DNA from: Citrobacter sp. wls619
GTDB taxonomy: Bacteria > Pseudomonadota > Gammaproteobacteria > Enterobacterales > Enterobacteriaceae
Assembly: GCF_005281345.1 (NCBI RefSeq)
Contig: NZ_SZXJ01000044.1
Location: 342,139-406,138 of the forward strand
DNA length: 64,000 bases
Reading direction: 5' to 3'
In this document: piece by piece, positions 8,891 to 18,413 of the stretch
Layout of the letters: each line of letters starts with the position of its first letter
Position numbering within the stretch: the stretch's first letter is position 1
The notes under the pieces: generated by a model
Databases searched by the model: none
Seen by the model: the letters and a program-made list of their open reading frames with translations, nothing else
Told to the model about the DNA's origin: nothing
Made by a program: the position numbers and the translations under genes

Positions 8891-9118
8891 ATGAAAAAGA
8901 CTACCGCCTTAATCTCTGCCTGTATGCTGACTTTTGCCCTGAGCGCCTGTTCCGGTCCGAATTACGTGATGCACACCAACGATGGTCGGACAATCGTGTC
9001 TGACGGTAAGCCAAAGACCGATAATGAGACAGGAATGATTTCGTATAAAGACGCTAACGGCAACAAACAGCAGATTAACCGTACCGATGTGAAAGAGATG
9101 GTAGAACTGGAGAAATAG
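8891..9118 (+). CDS. ygdI: YgdI/YgdR family lipoprotein
   Basis: Small lipoprotein of 75 aa with a DUF903 SH3-like domain. The lipobox is LTFALSAC with Cys near residue 20. The mature part is short and rich in charged residues (HTNDGRTIVSDGKPK, ISYKDANGNKQQINRTD). A good ribosome site (GGAG) precedes the ATG. The function is unknown in E. coli too. It is followed directly by the gcvB terminator hairpin, which may also end this transcript. Confidence 0.95.
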   Translation: MKKTTALISACMLTFALSACSGPNYVMHTNDGRTIVSDGKPKTDNETGMISYKDANGNKQQINRTDVKEMVELEK

Positions 9119-9146
9119 CCGGTCGCCATTGGCAGACTCACGGACA

Positions 9147-9352
9147 AAAAAAAGCACCGCAATTTGGCGGTGCTACATTAATCACTATGGACAGACAGGG
9201 TAAATGTACAGGAAGTGAAAAAGGGTAGCTTTGCTACCATGGTCTGAATCGCAGACCAATTGCAAACACAACAACACAACATCACAACCGTAAGCCAAAA
9301 GCCCACCAGAACACGCATTCCGATAAAACTTTTCGTTCCGGCTTCAGGAAGT
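9147..9352 (-). ncRNA. gcvB: Small RNA GcvB
   Basis: Hfq-dependent sRNA that represses many peptide and amino-acid transporter mRNAs. The minus strand starts ACTTCCTGAAGCCGGAACG at 9352, matching the known 5' end, and carries the GU-rich target-binding region (GTTGTGATGTTGTGTTGTTG, about 9263-9289). It ends in a strong terminator: AGCACCGC pairs with GCGGTGCT (with AAATT-region loop) before a U-run at 9146-9153. The length is about 206 nt, against about 205 in E. coli. It lies divergently upstream of gcvA, which encodes its activator. Confidence 0.96.
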
Positions 9353-9480
9353 GCCGCCACTATAGGTATTTGCTGGTAGAACCTCAACGGACAATTTATA
9401 ATGGCTCAGATTAAAAAAACTAATAGGTTACAGCCTGTTAGCTAATTGTTAAATTCATTTAACATCAAAGCCTAAAAGTC

Positions 9481-10398
9481 ATGTCAAAACGATTACCACC
9501 CTTAAATGCGTTACGTGTTTTTGATGCTGCCGCACGCCATTTAAGCTTTACGCGCGCAGCAGAAGAACTTTTTGTGACGCAGGCCGCAGTAAGTCACCAA
9601 ATCAAGTCACTTGAGGATTTTTTGGGGCTGAAGCTGTTTCGTCGGCGCAATCGATCGCTGTTGTTAACGGAAGAAGGTCAAAGCTATTTCCTCGACATCA
9701 AAGAGATTTTTTCGCAATTAACCGATGCGACGCGTAAACTTCAGGCACGCAGTGCAAAAGGCGCGCTTACCGTCAGTTTATTGCCCAGTTTTGCGATTCA
9801 ATGGCTGGTGCCCAGACTCTCTAGCTTTAACTCAGCTTATCCGGGAATCGATGTCAGGATCCAGGCCGTGGACCGTCAGGAAGATAAACTGGCCGACGAC
9901 GTCGATGTGGCTATTTTCTACGGACGCGGCAACTGGCCTGGCTTACGCGTAGAGAAATTGTACGCAGAATACTTGCTGCCCGTTTGCTCTCCTCTGTTGC
10001 TGACCGGCGATAAACCGCTGAAGACGCCTGAGGATCTGGCAAAACATACGTTATTGCACGATGCGTCACGACGTGACTGGCAAGCTTATACGCGCCAACT
10101 GGGTCTGAATCATATCAACGTACAGCAGGGACCGATCTTCAGCCATAGCGCCATGGTGCTACAGGCCGCTATCCATGGACAGGGCGTTGCGTTGGCCAAT
10201 AACGTTATGGCGCAGTCCGAAATTGAAGCCGGACGTCTGGTTTGTCCTTTTAATGATGTTCTGGTCAGCAAAAACGCATTTTATCTGGTTTGTCATGACA
10301 GTCAGGCAGAACTGGGTAAAATAGCCGCCTTCCGTCAGTGGATACTGGCGAAAGCGGCCACGGAACAAGAAAAATTCCGCTTTCGTTATGAACAATAA
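9481..10398 (+). CDS. gcvA: Glycine cleavage system transcriptional activator GcvA
   Basis: LysR-family regulator of gcvTHP and gcvB. It has 305 aa, as in E. coli. The N-terminal helix-turn-helix is at residues about 20-45 (SFTRAAEELFVTQAAVSHQI) and is followed by a periplasmic-binding-like effector domain. No clear Shine-Dalgarno sequence precedes the ATG (AAAAGTCATG), but the start is fixed by the conserved MSKRLPPLNALRVFD. The gene is divergent from gcvB, and the 128 bp between them carry both promoters and presumably GcvA sites. Confidence 0.97.
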   Translation: MSKRLPPLNALRVFDAAARHLSFTRAAEELFVTQAAVSHQIKSLEDFLGLKLFRRRNRSLLLTEEGQSYFLDIKEIFSQLTDATRKLQARSAKGALTVSLLPSFAIQWLVPRLSSFNSAYPGIDVRIQAVDRQEDKLADDVDVAIFYGRGNWPGLRVEKLYAEYLLPVCSPLLLTGDKPLKTPEDLAKHTLLHDASRRDWQAYTRQLGLNHINVQQGPIFSHSAMVLQAAIHGQGVALANNVMAQSEIEAGRLVCPFNDVLVSKNAFYLVCHDSQAELGKIAAFRQWILAKAATEQEKFRFRYEQ

Positions 10399-10416
10399 TT
10401 TACGTAGGGTATTAAC

Positions 10417-10812
10417 ATGACCAGCCGTTTTATGCTGATTTTTGCCGCCATCAGTGGCTTTATCTTTGTAGCTCTGGGAGCCTTTGGGGCACATGTTCTG
10501 AGTAAAACCCTCGGCGTTGTTGAAATGGGGTGGATCCAGACTGGCCTTGAGTATCAGGCATTTCATACGCTGGCTATTTTTGGTCTGGCCGTCGCCATGC
10601 AGCGACGTATTAGCATTTGGTTTTACTGGAGTAGCGTGTTTCTGGCATTAGGGACCGTGCTGTTTAGCGGCAGTCTGTATTGCCTCGCGCTTTCTCATTT
10701 ACGCCTGTGGGCGTTTGTTACCCCTGTCGGTGGTTTTAGCTTCCTTGTAGGCTGGGCACTGATGTTAGTGGGCGCTATTCGATTGAAACGTAAGGGCGTA
10801 AGCCATGAATAA
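10417..10812 (+). CDS. ygdD: DUF423 inner-membrane protein YgdD
   Basis: Small integral membrane protein of 131 aa, as in E. coli. Four hydrophobic segments are visible (residues about 5-25, 45-65, 70-90 and 95-120). It belongs to the DUF423 family, whose role is not known. It starts 18 bases after gcvA, and its end overlaps the start of rlmM by eight bases, so gcvA-ygdD-rlmM are probably cotranscribed. Confidence 0.95.
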   Translation: MTSRFMLIFAAISGFIFVALGAFGAHVLSKTLGVVEMGWIQTGLEYQAFHTLAIFGLAVAMQRRISIWFYWSSVFLALGTVLFSGSLYCLALSHLRLWAFVTPVGGFSFLVGWALMLVGAIRLKRKGVSHE

Positions 10813-11905
10813 GGTTGTATTGTTGTGTCGCCCGGGTTTTGAAAAAGAGTGCGCCGCAGAAATTACGGATAAAGCAGGGCGTCGCGAAATCTTTGGTTTC
10901 GCCCGCGTCAAAGAAAATGCGGGTTATGTCATCTTTGAATGCTATCAGCAGGAAGATGCGGAAAAGCTCGTGAAAGAGTTGCCGTTTAGCTCGCTGATTT
11001 TTGCTCGCCAAATGTTTGTTGTCGGCGAGCTACTGCAATATTTGCCGCCGGAAGACCGCATCACACCGATCGTCGGTATGCTGCAGGGCGTGGTGGAGAA
11101 AGGCGGCGATTTACGTGTCGAAGTTGCCGACACCAATGAAAGCAAAGAGCTGGTTAAATTTTGCCGCAAATTTACCGTACCGCTGCGCGCCGCGCTGCGT
11201 GAAGCGGGTGTGCTGGCAAAGCATGAAACGCCAAAACGCCCGGTAGTGCACGTCTTCTTTATTGCGCCTGGCTGTTGCTACACCGGCTACTCCTGGCCTG
11301 ATAATAACTCGCCGTTCTACATGGGCATTCCGCGGCTGAAATTCCCGGCTGATGCGCCGAGCCGTTCAACGCTGAAGCTGGAAGAGGCGCTGCATGTGTT
11401 TATTCCTGCCGATGAGTGGGATGAGCGTCTGGCCAATGGAATGTATGCCGTTGATTTAGGAGCATGTCCTGGCGGTTGGACCTACCAACTGGTTAAACGC
11501 AATATGTGGGTGTACTCGGTGGATAATGGTCCGATGGCGCAAAGCCTGATGGATACCGGGCAGGTCACCTGGCTGCGGGAAGATGGATTTAAGTATCGCC
11601 CGAATCGTAACAACATCTCGTGGATGGTCTGCGATATGGTGGAGAAACCGGCCAAAGTTGCTGCGCTGATGGCGCAATGGCTGGTGAATGGCTGGTGCCG
11701 CGAGACGATTTTTAACCTTAAGCTGCCGATGAAAAAGCGCTACGAGGAAGTGTCGCAAAACCTGGCTTATATTCAGGCACAGCTCGATGAGCATGGCGTG
11801 AATGCGCAGATTCAGGCGCGTCAGCTTTATCACGACCGTGAAGAAGTCACCGTGCACGTGCGTCGTCTGTGGGCTGCCGTCGGTGGTCGCCGCGACGAAC
11901 GATAA
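10805..11905 (+). CDS. rlmM: 23S rRNA 2'-O-ribose C2498 methyltransferase
   Basis: SAM-dependent methyltransferase that modifies C2498 of 23S rRNA before 50S assembly. It has 366 aa, as in E. coli. An N-terminal THUMP-type RNA-binding region is followed by a Rossmann methyltransferase domain with the SAM motif [16 protein letters not shown] (residues about 217-232) and the catalytic KDKE-type residues, including the lysine in [10 protein letters not shown]. It overlaps ygdD by eight bases. Confidence 0.97.
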   Translation: MNKVVLLCRPGFEKECAAEITDKAGRREIFGFARVKENAGYVIFECYQQEDAEKLVKELPFSSLIFARQMFVVGELLQYLPPEDRITPIVGMLQGVVEKGGDLRVEVADTNESKELVKFCRKFTVPLRAALREAGVLAKHETPKRPVVHVFFIAPGCCYTGYSWPDNNSPFYMGIPRLKFPADAPSRSTLKLEEALHVFIPADEWDERLANGMYAVDLGACPGGWTYQLVKRNMWVYSVDNGPMAQSLMDTGQVTWLREDGFKYRPNRNNISWMVCDMVEKPAKVAALMAQWLVNGWCRETIFNLKLPMKKRYEEVSQNLAYIQAQLDEHGVNAQIQARQLYHDREEVTVHVRRLWAAVGGRRDER

Positions 11906-11913
11906 TCGTTATT

Positions 11914-11949
11914 TGCCGGATGGCGGCGTAAACGCCTCATCCGGCCTGG
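11914..11949. repeat. Single REP between rlmM and fucR
   Basis: TGCCGGATGGCGGCGTAAACGC...CATCCGGCCTGG. The convergent genes meet here; the right arm (11937-11949) is also the last codons and stop of fucR. Confidence 0.85.
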
Positions 11950-12665
11950 ATTGTTTCAATCATTTCTGTATCTGAAATAATATGCGTCACATGTTCCAGA
12001 TGCCCAATCTGCGCCTCACCCGAGCGATTAAATTTACTCTTATCAATCAATAATAATGACTGCGCCGCACGCTTAAGCAGGATGGATTTAAAATCGGCGT
12101 TGGTAGCATTTGAATCCCAGAGTGTACCGTCGCGGTCGATCCCCTCGCAGGAAAAGATGAACAGGTCGATATCAAGCGGCTTTAGCTGCGAGATGAGCGA
12201 TGGATTAACGTAGCAACCGTATTTGCGCTCAAGTCGACCACCGGAACTGATCAACTGAATATTTTCACGTTTTCCCAATTCGAGGCAAATCGGTTGGCTA
12301 TTCGTAAATACGTGAATGTTAATGTCTGGCAACAGGCGAGCCAGGTACCAGCAAGTAGAGCTGGCATCCAGCGCGATCACCATACCTTCCTCTATCCACG
12401 TTAACGCGTCTCTGGCGATATTTGCTTTGTGGGAATAATGGCTTTTCAGTCTGATATGAAACGGCTCGCCGCAGTCCTGGTTTACCCGATGTATCACTTT
12501 GGCGCGCCCGTGATGACGCAGTACCTTACCCTGTGCCTGCAGTTGCGTAAGATCGCGACGGATAGTTTCTTTACTGACATTGAGCAGTGAGGATAAGGTT
12601 TCAGTCGTCAGACTTTTATGGTTGCTCAACAGACTCAGGATTGCTTGCAGGCGTGCTGCTTTCAT
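11937..12665 (-). CDS. fucR: DeoR-family activator of the fuc genes
   Basis: Transcriptional regulator of 242 aa (243 in E. coli). The N-terminal DeoR helix-turn-helix is at residues about 20-45 (LTTETLSSLLNVSKETIRRDL) and is followed by the effector domain with the DASSTCWYLA phosphosugar-binding region. In E. coli FucR activates the fuc operons in response to L-fuculose 1-phosphate. It is the last gene of the leftward fucI-fucK-fucU-fucR group. The final codons (IQAG-stop) come from a REP element. Confidence 0.94.
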   Translation of the reverse strand: MKAARLQAILSLLSNHKSLTTETLSSLLNVSKETIRRDLTQLQAQGKVLRHHGRAKVIHRVNQDCGEPFHIRLKSHYSHKANIARDALTWIEEGMVIALDASSTCWYLARLLPDINIHVFTNSQPICLELGKRENIQLISSGGRLERKYGCYVNPSLISQLKPLDIDLFIFSCEGIDRDGTLWDSNATNADFKSILLKRAAQSLLLIDKSKFNRSGEAQIGHLEHVTHIISDTEMIETIQAG

Positions 12666-12723
12666 GTTTTCTCACCCCATCATGCGATGAATGCCCGTAC
12701 CTGCCGGGCATTCAGGTAAGAGA

Positions 12724-13146
12724 TTATGGCGTTACCCCTTTTTTTAACAGGATATTTCCGTACTTTGCCCGCTCCCCTGTAATAACGATTGCGAATACTT
12801 TTTGTGCGCGTTCATAAAATGCATAACGGTCAATGCGCGTGATGTCCGGGCAAGGTGTTTGTAATGACAGTGCCTGCCGATATCGCGCTTCTACGTCGGG
12901 GGCGAGCGAGTCTCCTTCGACGGCGGCCATCATCACCAGTGGTGGGGCATAACTGTCCAGTTCAAACAGCGGAATAATCGCCCGTAACAGGTCGTTGACC
13001 TGCAGGCCGTCGGCGCGGATCACCTGTGGCCCCATACTGTGGGCCGGAAAGTGGGCGTCGGAAAAGATAATCTCATCACCGTGACCCATTTCAGCCAGCA
13101 CCTTTAACAGATCAGGGGAAATTAAGGGGGAAATCGTTTTGAGCAT
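12724..13146 (-). CDS. fucU: L-fucose mutarotase
   Basis: Interconverts the alpha and beta anomers of L-fucose (and related sugars such as ribose). I chose the ATG at 13146 ([14 protein letters not shown], 140 aa, the E. coli length) over an upstream start at 13299 that would lie inside fucK. Conserved residues include the [14 protein letters not shown] region near residue 20 and the C-terminal [15 protein letters not shown]. The gene begins one base after the fucK stop. Confidence 0.95.
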   Translation of the reverse strand: MLKTISPLISPDLLKVLAEMGHGDEIIFSDAHFPAHSMGPQVIRADGLQVNDLLRAIIPLFELDSYAPPLVMMAAVEGDSLAPDVEARYRQALSLQTPCPDITRIDRYAFYERAQKVFAIVITGERAKYGNILLKKGVTP

Positions 13147-13147
13147 G

Positions 13148-14566
13148 TCACTCGACTCCTGTGAATACGGGTTCTGTTTGTGGATAGAAGTAACGATATT
13201 GATAGTCCACCTGCGCACGAGCCTGCTCGGGAGAGGCAAATTCGCCGACACCGGACCAGGCAAACATCGCTGCACCGGCAACCGTCGTTTCGGCATCATC
13301 CAGCACTTTGATGGGAATACCCAAAACGTTCGCTTTTATCTGATTCCATAGTGCATTACGACTTCCTCCACCAACCAGAAGTAGCTCTGTTGCGTTGAAA
13401 TGACCGATGGTTTCCAGTGTGTGTAGATTGTGCTGCAACTGGGCCGTCAATCCTTCCAACGCAGCGCGGTAGAAGTGTCCGCGGGTGCTGTTAAGTGTGA
13501 CGCCCTGCCAGCCGGCACGCGGACTGGCAAGCAGGTCGCAGTGCATGGTTATCCCTTCAGCGCCCGCCGGGACGGCCTGCGCTTCATCAATGAGCGTTTG
13601 CCAGGGGGTGTCGGGTGTCCACAGCAACTTACGTACCCACTCAAGCACGCCGGAAGCCAGCCACTGCATACCGGGGTTATAGAGTCCCGGCCGGCTGTCC
13701 AGTTCACAGGTAGACCCCACATAGTCGCTGAGTAAGGCAGTATTCACCTGAGCGCTGCGTACCATCAGTATTTCCCATGTACCGGAAGAGAGCACGGGTT
13801 CATCTGGCTGCGCGCCTGCGCCAAAGAGCGCAAACTGCGTGTCGTGGCCGGCAGAGATAACCGGAATGCCCGCGGTGAGCCCAAGTTGCTTTGCCGCGTC
13901 ATTTTTCAACGTGCCGATCTGCTCTCCCGCTTCAACTAAACGTGGAAACAGTCGGCGTGGTATCCCGGTAGCCTGCAAAATATCAACACTGAAATCGCGC
14001 TGATGAATATCCAGCATCTGACTGGTACCGGCCATGGTGATATCTGTGGTGAACTCACCGGTGAGGCGATGGTTGAGCAGTGATGAAATAAATAGCCAGG
14101 CGTGTGCCTGTTCGAGCAATTGCGGGTGATTCTCTTTAAACCATACCAGCTTGTACAGCGTGTTGAAGCTGAACGCGCCAACGCCGGATATATCCTGTAA
14201 TTTCTGAGGGGATATCCGTTGGCTGATCGAGGCCATGACGGCGGCGGTGCGTGGACATTTCCAACTGATAACCGGATAAAGCAGTTTGCCATACGCATCA
14301 ACCAGCGCGCCATCAACGCCAAATGTGGTGACCGTTATCCCTCGAATGTTACAGGCGGTCAGTTCCGTGGTGAGTTGTTGGCAGCAATCGGCAAAGCGCT
14401 GCACAATGGCGTCGAGGGACCACTGATGCCAGCCAGCGTTCTCGACGGCGGTATCACTGGCGTTCGGGGTTGAGGCGCGGGCGACAATTTTTCCCTGGCG
14501 GTTAACCGCAATGGCTCGCACGTTGGTCGCGCCGCAGTCGAGAACCAGGATGACGTCATTCTTCAT
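13148..14566 (-). CDS. fucK: L-fuculokinase
   Basis: FGGY-family kinase that phosphorylates L-fuculose, and also D-ribulose, at O-1. The ATG at 14566 ([17 protein letters not shown]) has GGGAG ahead of it and gives 472 aa; a longer frame from 14671 has no family support. The N-terminal ATP-site loop is [13 protein letters not shown], the catalytic Asp lies in [11 protein letters not shown], and the C-terminal glycine-rich motif is [14 protein letters not shown]. Close to E. coli FucK throughout. A BIME separates it from fucI, which may reduce its expression relative to the isomerase. Confidence 0.96.
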   Translation of the reverse strand: MKNDVILVLDCGATNVRAIAVNRQGKIVARASTPNASDTAVENAGWHQWSLDAIVQRFADCCQQLTTELTACNIRGITVTTFGVDGALVDAYGKLLYPVISWKCPRTAAVMASISQRISPQKLQDISGVGAFSFNTLYKLVWFKENHPQLLEQAHAWLFISSLLNHRLTGEFTTDITMAGTSQMLDIHQRDFSVDILQATGIPRRLFPRLVEAGEQIGTLKNDAAKQLGLTAGIPVISAGHDTQFALFGAGAQPDEPVLSSGTWEILMVRSAQVNTALLSDYVGSTCELDSRPGLYNPGMQWLASGVLEWVRKLLWTPDTPWQTLIDEAQAVPAGAEGITMHCDLLASPRAGWQGVTLNSTRGHFYRAALEGLTAQLQHNLHTLETIGHFNATELLLVGGGSRNALWNQIKANVLGIPIKVLDDAETTVAGAAMFAWSGVGEFASPEQARAQVDYQYRYFYPQTEPVFTGVE

Positions 14567-14583
14567 AATCACTCCCGAGACGG

Positions 14584-14661
14584 TGCCGGATGGCGGCGTA
14601 AACGCCTTATCCGGCCTACACGTTGTGCAACCGTAGGCCCGGTAAGCTTGCGCCACCGGGC
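14584..14661. repeat. REP pair (BIME) between fucI and fucK
   Basis: TGCCGGATGGCGGCGTAAACGC...TATCCGGCCTAC is followed by an inverted unit GTAGGCCCGGTAAGCTTGCG...CACCGGGC. It lies inside the fuc operon, where such repeats can stabilise the upstream message. Confidence 0.88.
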
Positions 14662-14670
14662 TGAATCGCA

Positions 14671-16446
14671 TTAACGTTTATACAGCGGGCCGTAGTTTTG
14701 GCAGGCGCGATAATCCTGGCCTTCACTGTCCATGCCGTGGGCTGCCCATGCGGAAGGGCGATAGATCTTCTCTTCTTCCACGTTGTGCATACACACTGGG
14801 ATACGCAGCATGGCGGCGAGCGTAATAAAGTCCGCACCAACGTGACCAATCGTCAGCACACCGTGGTTGGCACCCCAGTTAGCCATGACGGAATAGACAT
14901 CGCTGAACGGACCTTTGCCGGTTAAGCGCGGCGCAAACCAGGTTGTTGGCCAGGTAGAGTTGGTACGAGCATCAAGCTGAGCATGCACCTCCTTCGGTAA
15001 TTCCACACTCCAGCCTTCCGCAATTTGTAGCACCGGGCCCAGGCCTTTGATGATATTGATGCGGGTCATGGTGAACGGTACGCCACCTTCGGTAAGAAAA
15101 CGGGAAGAGTAACCGCCGCCGCGGAAATACTCGTGGATCGCCGGACACCATTCGGTCGCCGCCAGGCAATCATCTGCTTCCTGCTGTGAGATCTCCCAAT
15201 GTGGTTTCATGGTGGGCTGACCTTCGCTGTCACGCTGTTTGCAGGAACCATCCAGTGCCGCAGAGCCGGAGTTAATCAGGTGAATAATGCCGTGCTCAGC
15301 AAGACCGGTCAGCGGTTTACCTGTGACGCGTTCTACGGCTTCCGGTGACCAGTAGGTCCGTACATCAGCAAAGACCTGCGCCGTGCCGGTGAGCTGGTGG
15401 CCAAATAACATTGCGACACCGTTCAGGCTGTCGTTCTCGGTGGCGACGACATACGGTTCACGCACACCATTCCAGTCAAATGAGCTATTCAGCAACGCTT
15501 CGGCGGTGTCGCCGTTTGGATATTGATCCGTCCAGTGGCGCTGGCCCTGGAAACCGGCGGCAATCGCGTTGTACCCCATCGACTCTTCAACCCGGCCTTT
15601 CTCTGCCAGTTTCTGGTTACCCTGCATCATGTCGCGGATGCACATTGCCATCAGCAGGCTCTCTTTCAGCACGGCACGGCTCTGTTCTTCATTTCGCTTA
15701 TACTGTTGCGCGTTCTGATCCTCGCCATAACGGAAATGTTTATCCGCCCACGCCAGGGCAATTTCCAGCTCCGCTTCGTCATAGATTTTCTGGTCAATAC
15801 GACGACGCAATTCGGTCATATCAACAGGTTGAACCTTCATTCCCAGCCAGGATTCAAAGAAGTTATGGTCGACAATAGAGCCTGCAATGCCCATTGAAAC
15901 GCCGCCGACGGACAGATAGCTTTTGCCTTTCATGCTGGCAACGGCTAAACCTGCCCGGGTGAATCGCAGCAGTTTTTCTTCAACATCGGCAGGGATAGTG
16001 GTATCACCGGCATCCTGCACGTCATGACCGTAAATAGAGAAGGCGGGAAGCCCTTTTTGATTATGTGCAGCCAGGGCTGCAGCCAGATACACGGCACCCG
16101 GACGCTCCGTCCCGTTGAAACCCCAGATGGCTTTCGGGCGCATGGGGTCCATATCGATAGTTTCGCTGCCGTAGCACCAGCACGGCGTGACGGTAATTGT
16201 CACGCCGACGTTCTGGCTACTGAATTTTTCTTCACAGGCGGCAGATTCAGCCAATCCGGCAATACAGGTGTCTGCTATAACGCACTCGATCTGTGCCCCG
16301 CAGGCATGACGAAGTTTCTCGGAAATCAGTGCGGCAGTGGCTTTTGCCATGTTCATGGTTTGTTCTTCGAGCGACTCGCGTACACCCATACGACGCCCAT
16401 CAATCACCGGACGAATACCGATTTTCGGTAAACTATTTTTTTTCAT
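14671..16446 (-). CDS. fucI: L-fucose isomerase
   Basis: Mn-dependent ketol isomerase that converts L-fucose to L-fuculose; the enzyme family also converts D-arabinose to D-ribulose. It has 591 aa, as in E. coli. Metal-ligand residues are in the C-terminal half (family Glu337, Asp361, His528), and the region around [11 protein letters not shown] is conserved. It is the first gene of the leftward operon. The start at 16446 has GAGGAACC ahead of it. One palindromic operator lies 86 bases upstream. The E. coli gene fucP, which would precede it, is absent here. Confidence 0.97.
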   Translation of the reverse strand: MKKNSLPKIGIRPVIDGRRMGVRESLEEQTMNMAKATAALISEKLRHACGAQIECVIADTCIAGLAESAACEEKFSSQNVGVTITVTPCWCYGSETIDMDPMRPKAIWGFNGTERPGAVYLAAALAAHNQKGLPAFSIYGHDVQDAGDTTIPADVEEKLLRFTRAGLAVASMKGKSYLSVGGVSMGIAGSIVDHNFFESWLGMKVQPVDMTELRRRIDQKIYDEAELEIALAWADKHFRYGEDQNAQQYKRNEEQSRAVLKESLLMAMCIRDMMQGNQKLAEKGRVEESMGYNAIAAGFQGQRHWTDQYPNGDTAEALLNSSFDWNGVREPYVVATENDSLNGVAMLFGHQLTGTAQVFADVRTYWSPEAVERVTGKPLTGLAEHGIIHLINSGSAALDGSCKQRDSEGQPTMKPHWEISQQEADDCLAATEWCPAIHEYFRGGGYSSRFLTEGGVPFTMTRINIIKGLGPVLQIAEGWSVELPKEVHAQLDARTNSTWPTTWFAPRLTGKGPFSDVYSVMANWGANHGVLTIGHVGADFITLAAMLRIPVCMHNVEEEKIYRPSAWAAHGMDSEGQDYRACQNYGPLYKR

Positions 16447-16531
16447 TCGAGGTTCCTCATCTCACTTTATGCCGTGCTGCAAAAGCGGATGTTGGACACC
16501 ACTGTCGCAGTTGGCTGAATTACCCATTTTT

Positions 16532-16547
16532 GCTAACTCGAGTTAGC
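16532..16547. promoter_or_regulatory. Palindromic operator, fucI side
   Basis: Perfect 16-bp palindrome GCTAACTCGAGTTAGC, 86 bp upstream of fucI. It is the same as the second copy 239 bp away. The size and the central CG fit a LacI-family operator, most simply for the regulator at 22122. Confidence 0.75.
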
Positions 16548-16591
16548 TTAGGTATTAGAGAGTTTTTTGCACAACTTTTTTGTTATGGAAC

Positions 16592-16607
16592 TGTGAGAAA
16601 CCTCACG
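16592..16607. promoter_or_regulatory. CRP-like site
   Basis: TGTGAGAAACCTCACG matches the CRP consensus TGTGA-N6-TCACA at nine of ten positions. It lies between the two palindromes, as expected for a catabolite-controlled sugar locus. Confidence 0.65.
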
Positions 16608-16770
16608 AGAAGTGGTTAAAATTCGATCTGCGTCAAATAAACAAATACAGACATTTTCATTAAATTCTTTTTAAATTAATAAGATAAAATAAATTGTCTG
16701 TTCAGTGTCACAGTTTTAAACCAAATGATTTGGCTATTTTTGGCAGCTAAAATAGCTTTAAAAGGCAATC

Positions 16771-16786
16771 GCTAACTCGAGTTAGC
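16771..16786. promoter_or_regulatory. Palindromic operator, ABC importer side
   Basis: Second copy of GCTAACTCGAGTTAGC, about 125 bp upstream of the ATPase start. Centre-to-centre spacing to the other copy is 239 bp. Confidence 0.75.
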
Positions 16787-16910
16787 ATCGTTGATAAAAC
16801 GCATATGATCTTGTAGGCACATTCGCATTAACGGTGACGATGGCTTCCTGGCAACGCTGTTTTTCGCCTGATTCACTGATTACAGTTTCTGTATATTGAG
16901 GAAAGCAGCA

Positions 16911-18410
16911 ATGTCTGAAACATTTTTACAGATGAGTCATATTACGAAACGCTTTCCCGGCGTATTAGCGTTGAGTAATGTGGATTTTACTTTACGCAAA
17001 GGTGAGGTTCATGCGCTGTTGGGGGAGAATGGCGCGGGAAAGTCTACCCTGATGAAAATTTTATCCGGTGTATATCAACCTGATGAAGGGGATATTATTT
17101 TTGAGGACCAACCCGTTTCGTTTGCAAGCCCATTGAGCGCACAAAACGTAGGTATCACTATTATTCATCAGGAGTTTAACCTTTTTCCTGAGCTAACGGT
17201 CGAAGACAATATTTTTATTGGCAGGGAGTTTTGCAAAAATAATCGCTGGCGTCTGGATGAGAAACAACAGCGACAGGCTGCTATCGATATTTTGCAAAAA
17301 TTAAACCTGAATATCTCCCCAGACACGCTGGTTGCCGATCTCACTGTTGCTCAGCAACAAATGGTTGAGATTGCGAAAGCGATATCGGTGAATGCCAAGA
17401 TTCTTATTATGGATGAACCAACGGCGGCGTTGACGGAAACCGAAATTGACAGCTTATTCCGGGTTACACGCTTACTTAAAGAACAGGGAACGGGCATCGT
17501 TTATATCTCGCACCGACTGGAGGAGTTGGCGCTGATTGCCGATCGCGCTACCGTCATGCGGGATGGACAGTTTATTGCCACAGTGGATTATGACTCGGTC
17601 AAAATCAGCGACCTGATTGCCATGATGGTTGGGCGAGACCTTGGCAATATCTATCCCCGCCGCGAGCCGCAACCCCAGCGTAAACCGGTGCTGGAAGTCA
17701 GTGGCCTGACGCGCAAAGGCGTACTGAACAATATCGACTTTACCTTGCATCAGGGGGAAATCTTAGGTTTTGCCGGGCTGATGGGAGCCGGGCGTACTGA
17801 GCTTGCACGGGCGATCTTTGGTGCCGATCCCATCGACAGTGGAACCATCAAGCTGAACGGTAAAGAGACGGTAATCAAGGATATTCCTGATGCCATCCAG
17901 CAGGGTATTAGCTACTTAACCGAGGACAGAAAAAAAGAGGGCCTGGCATTAGGATTGTCCGTTGAACGCAATATTATGCTAGGAAATTACCCCGAGTATT
18001 CCAACCGATATGGCAACGTGGATAGCAAACGCTGTCAGCAAACCAGCGAAGAGCAAGTGAAAGCACTGCGTATTAAGACGCCGCATCTTGAACAGGCTGC
18101 GTTGAATTTAAGTGGCGGTAATCAGCAAAAAATTATTATTGCCAGATGGGTATGCAAGGACACCGACATTCTCATCTTTGATGAACCCACTCGCGGTATT
18201 GATGTGGGGGCCAAGCTTGAAATTTATGAATTAATGAATCGACTGGTGGCAAAAGGGAAATCAATTATCATGATTTCCTCTGAATTACCGGAAGTGCTGG
18301 GTATGTGCGATCGCATTTTAGTTATGCGTAATGGGCGTATTACCGGAGAGTTAGCTTCTGATGACGCCACACAAGAAAAAATCATGCAATATGCGACGTT
18401 AGAGGACTAA
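16911..18410 (+). CDS. Sugar ABC importer, ATP-binding subunit (RbsA type)
   Basis: Double-domain ATPase of a ribose-type (CUT2) sugar importer, 499 aa. The ATG at 16911 has GAGGAAA ahead of it; a TTG at 16896 is less likely. The first domain has Walker A GENGAGKST near residue 40, the degenerate signature LTVAQQQM and Walker B ILIMDEPTAALTE; the second has the shortened GLMGAGRTE loop and the signature LSGGNQQKIIIARW with LIFDEPTRGIDVG. This layout is normal for RbsA/AraG/MglA. It heads a rightward operon and is followed by the permease after three bases. It stands where E. coli has fucP. The substrate is inferred from context only (D-arabinose, L-fucose or a similar sugar). Confidence 0.92.
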   Translation: MSETFLQMSHITKRFPGVLALSNVDFTLRKGEVHALLGENGAGKSTLMKILSGVYQPDEGDIIFEDQPVSFASPLSAQNVGITIIHQEFNLFPELTVEDNIFIGREFCKNNRWRLDEKQQRQAAIDILQKLNLNISPDTLVADLTVAQQQMVEIAKAISVNAKILIMDEPTAALTETEIDSLFRVTRLLKEQGTGIVYISHRLEELALIADRATVMRDGQFIATVDYDSVKISDLIAMMVGRDLGNIYPRREPQPQRKPVLEVSGLTRKGVLNNIDFTLHQGEILGFAGLMGAGRTELARAIFGADPIDSGTIKLNGKETVIKDIPDAIQQGISYLTEDRKKEGLALGLSVERNIMLGNYPEYSNRYGNVDSKRCQQTSEEQVKALRIKTPHLEQAALNLSGGNQQKIIIARWVCKDTDILIFDEPTRGIDVGAKLEIYELMNRLVAKGKSIIMISSELPEVLGMCDRILVMRNGRITGELASDDATQEKIMQYATLED

Positions 18411-18413
18411 TTT

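Larger units (their letters stand above)
16447..16910. promoter_or_regulatory. Divergent control region between fucI and the ABC importer
   Basis: A 464-bp AT-rich gap between divergent operons. It contains two identical 16-bp palindromes (16532-16547 and 16771-16786), a CRP-like site (16592-16607) and long A/T tracts (about 16615-16700). No convincing small gene was seen. It must hold the promoters of both operons, which I did not place with confidence. Confidence 0.8.

Noticed and set aside
13146..13299. Longer FucU from 13299
   Set aside because: The extra 51 residues overlap fucK and have no match in the family; ATG at 13146 gives the normal 140 aa.
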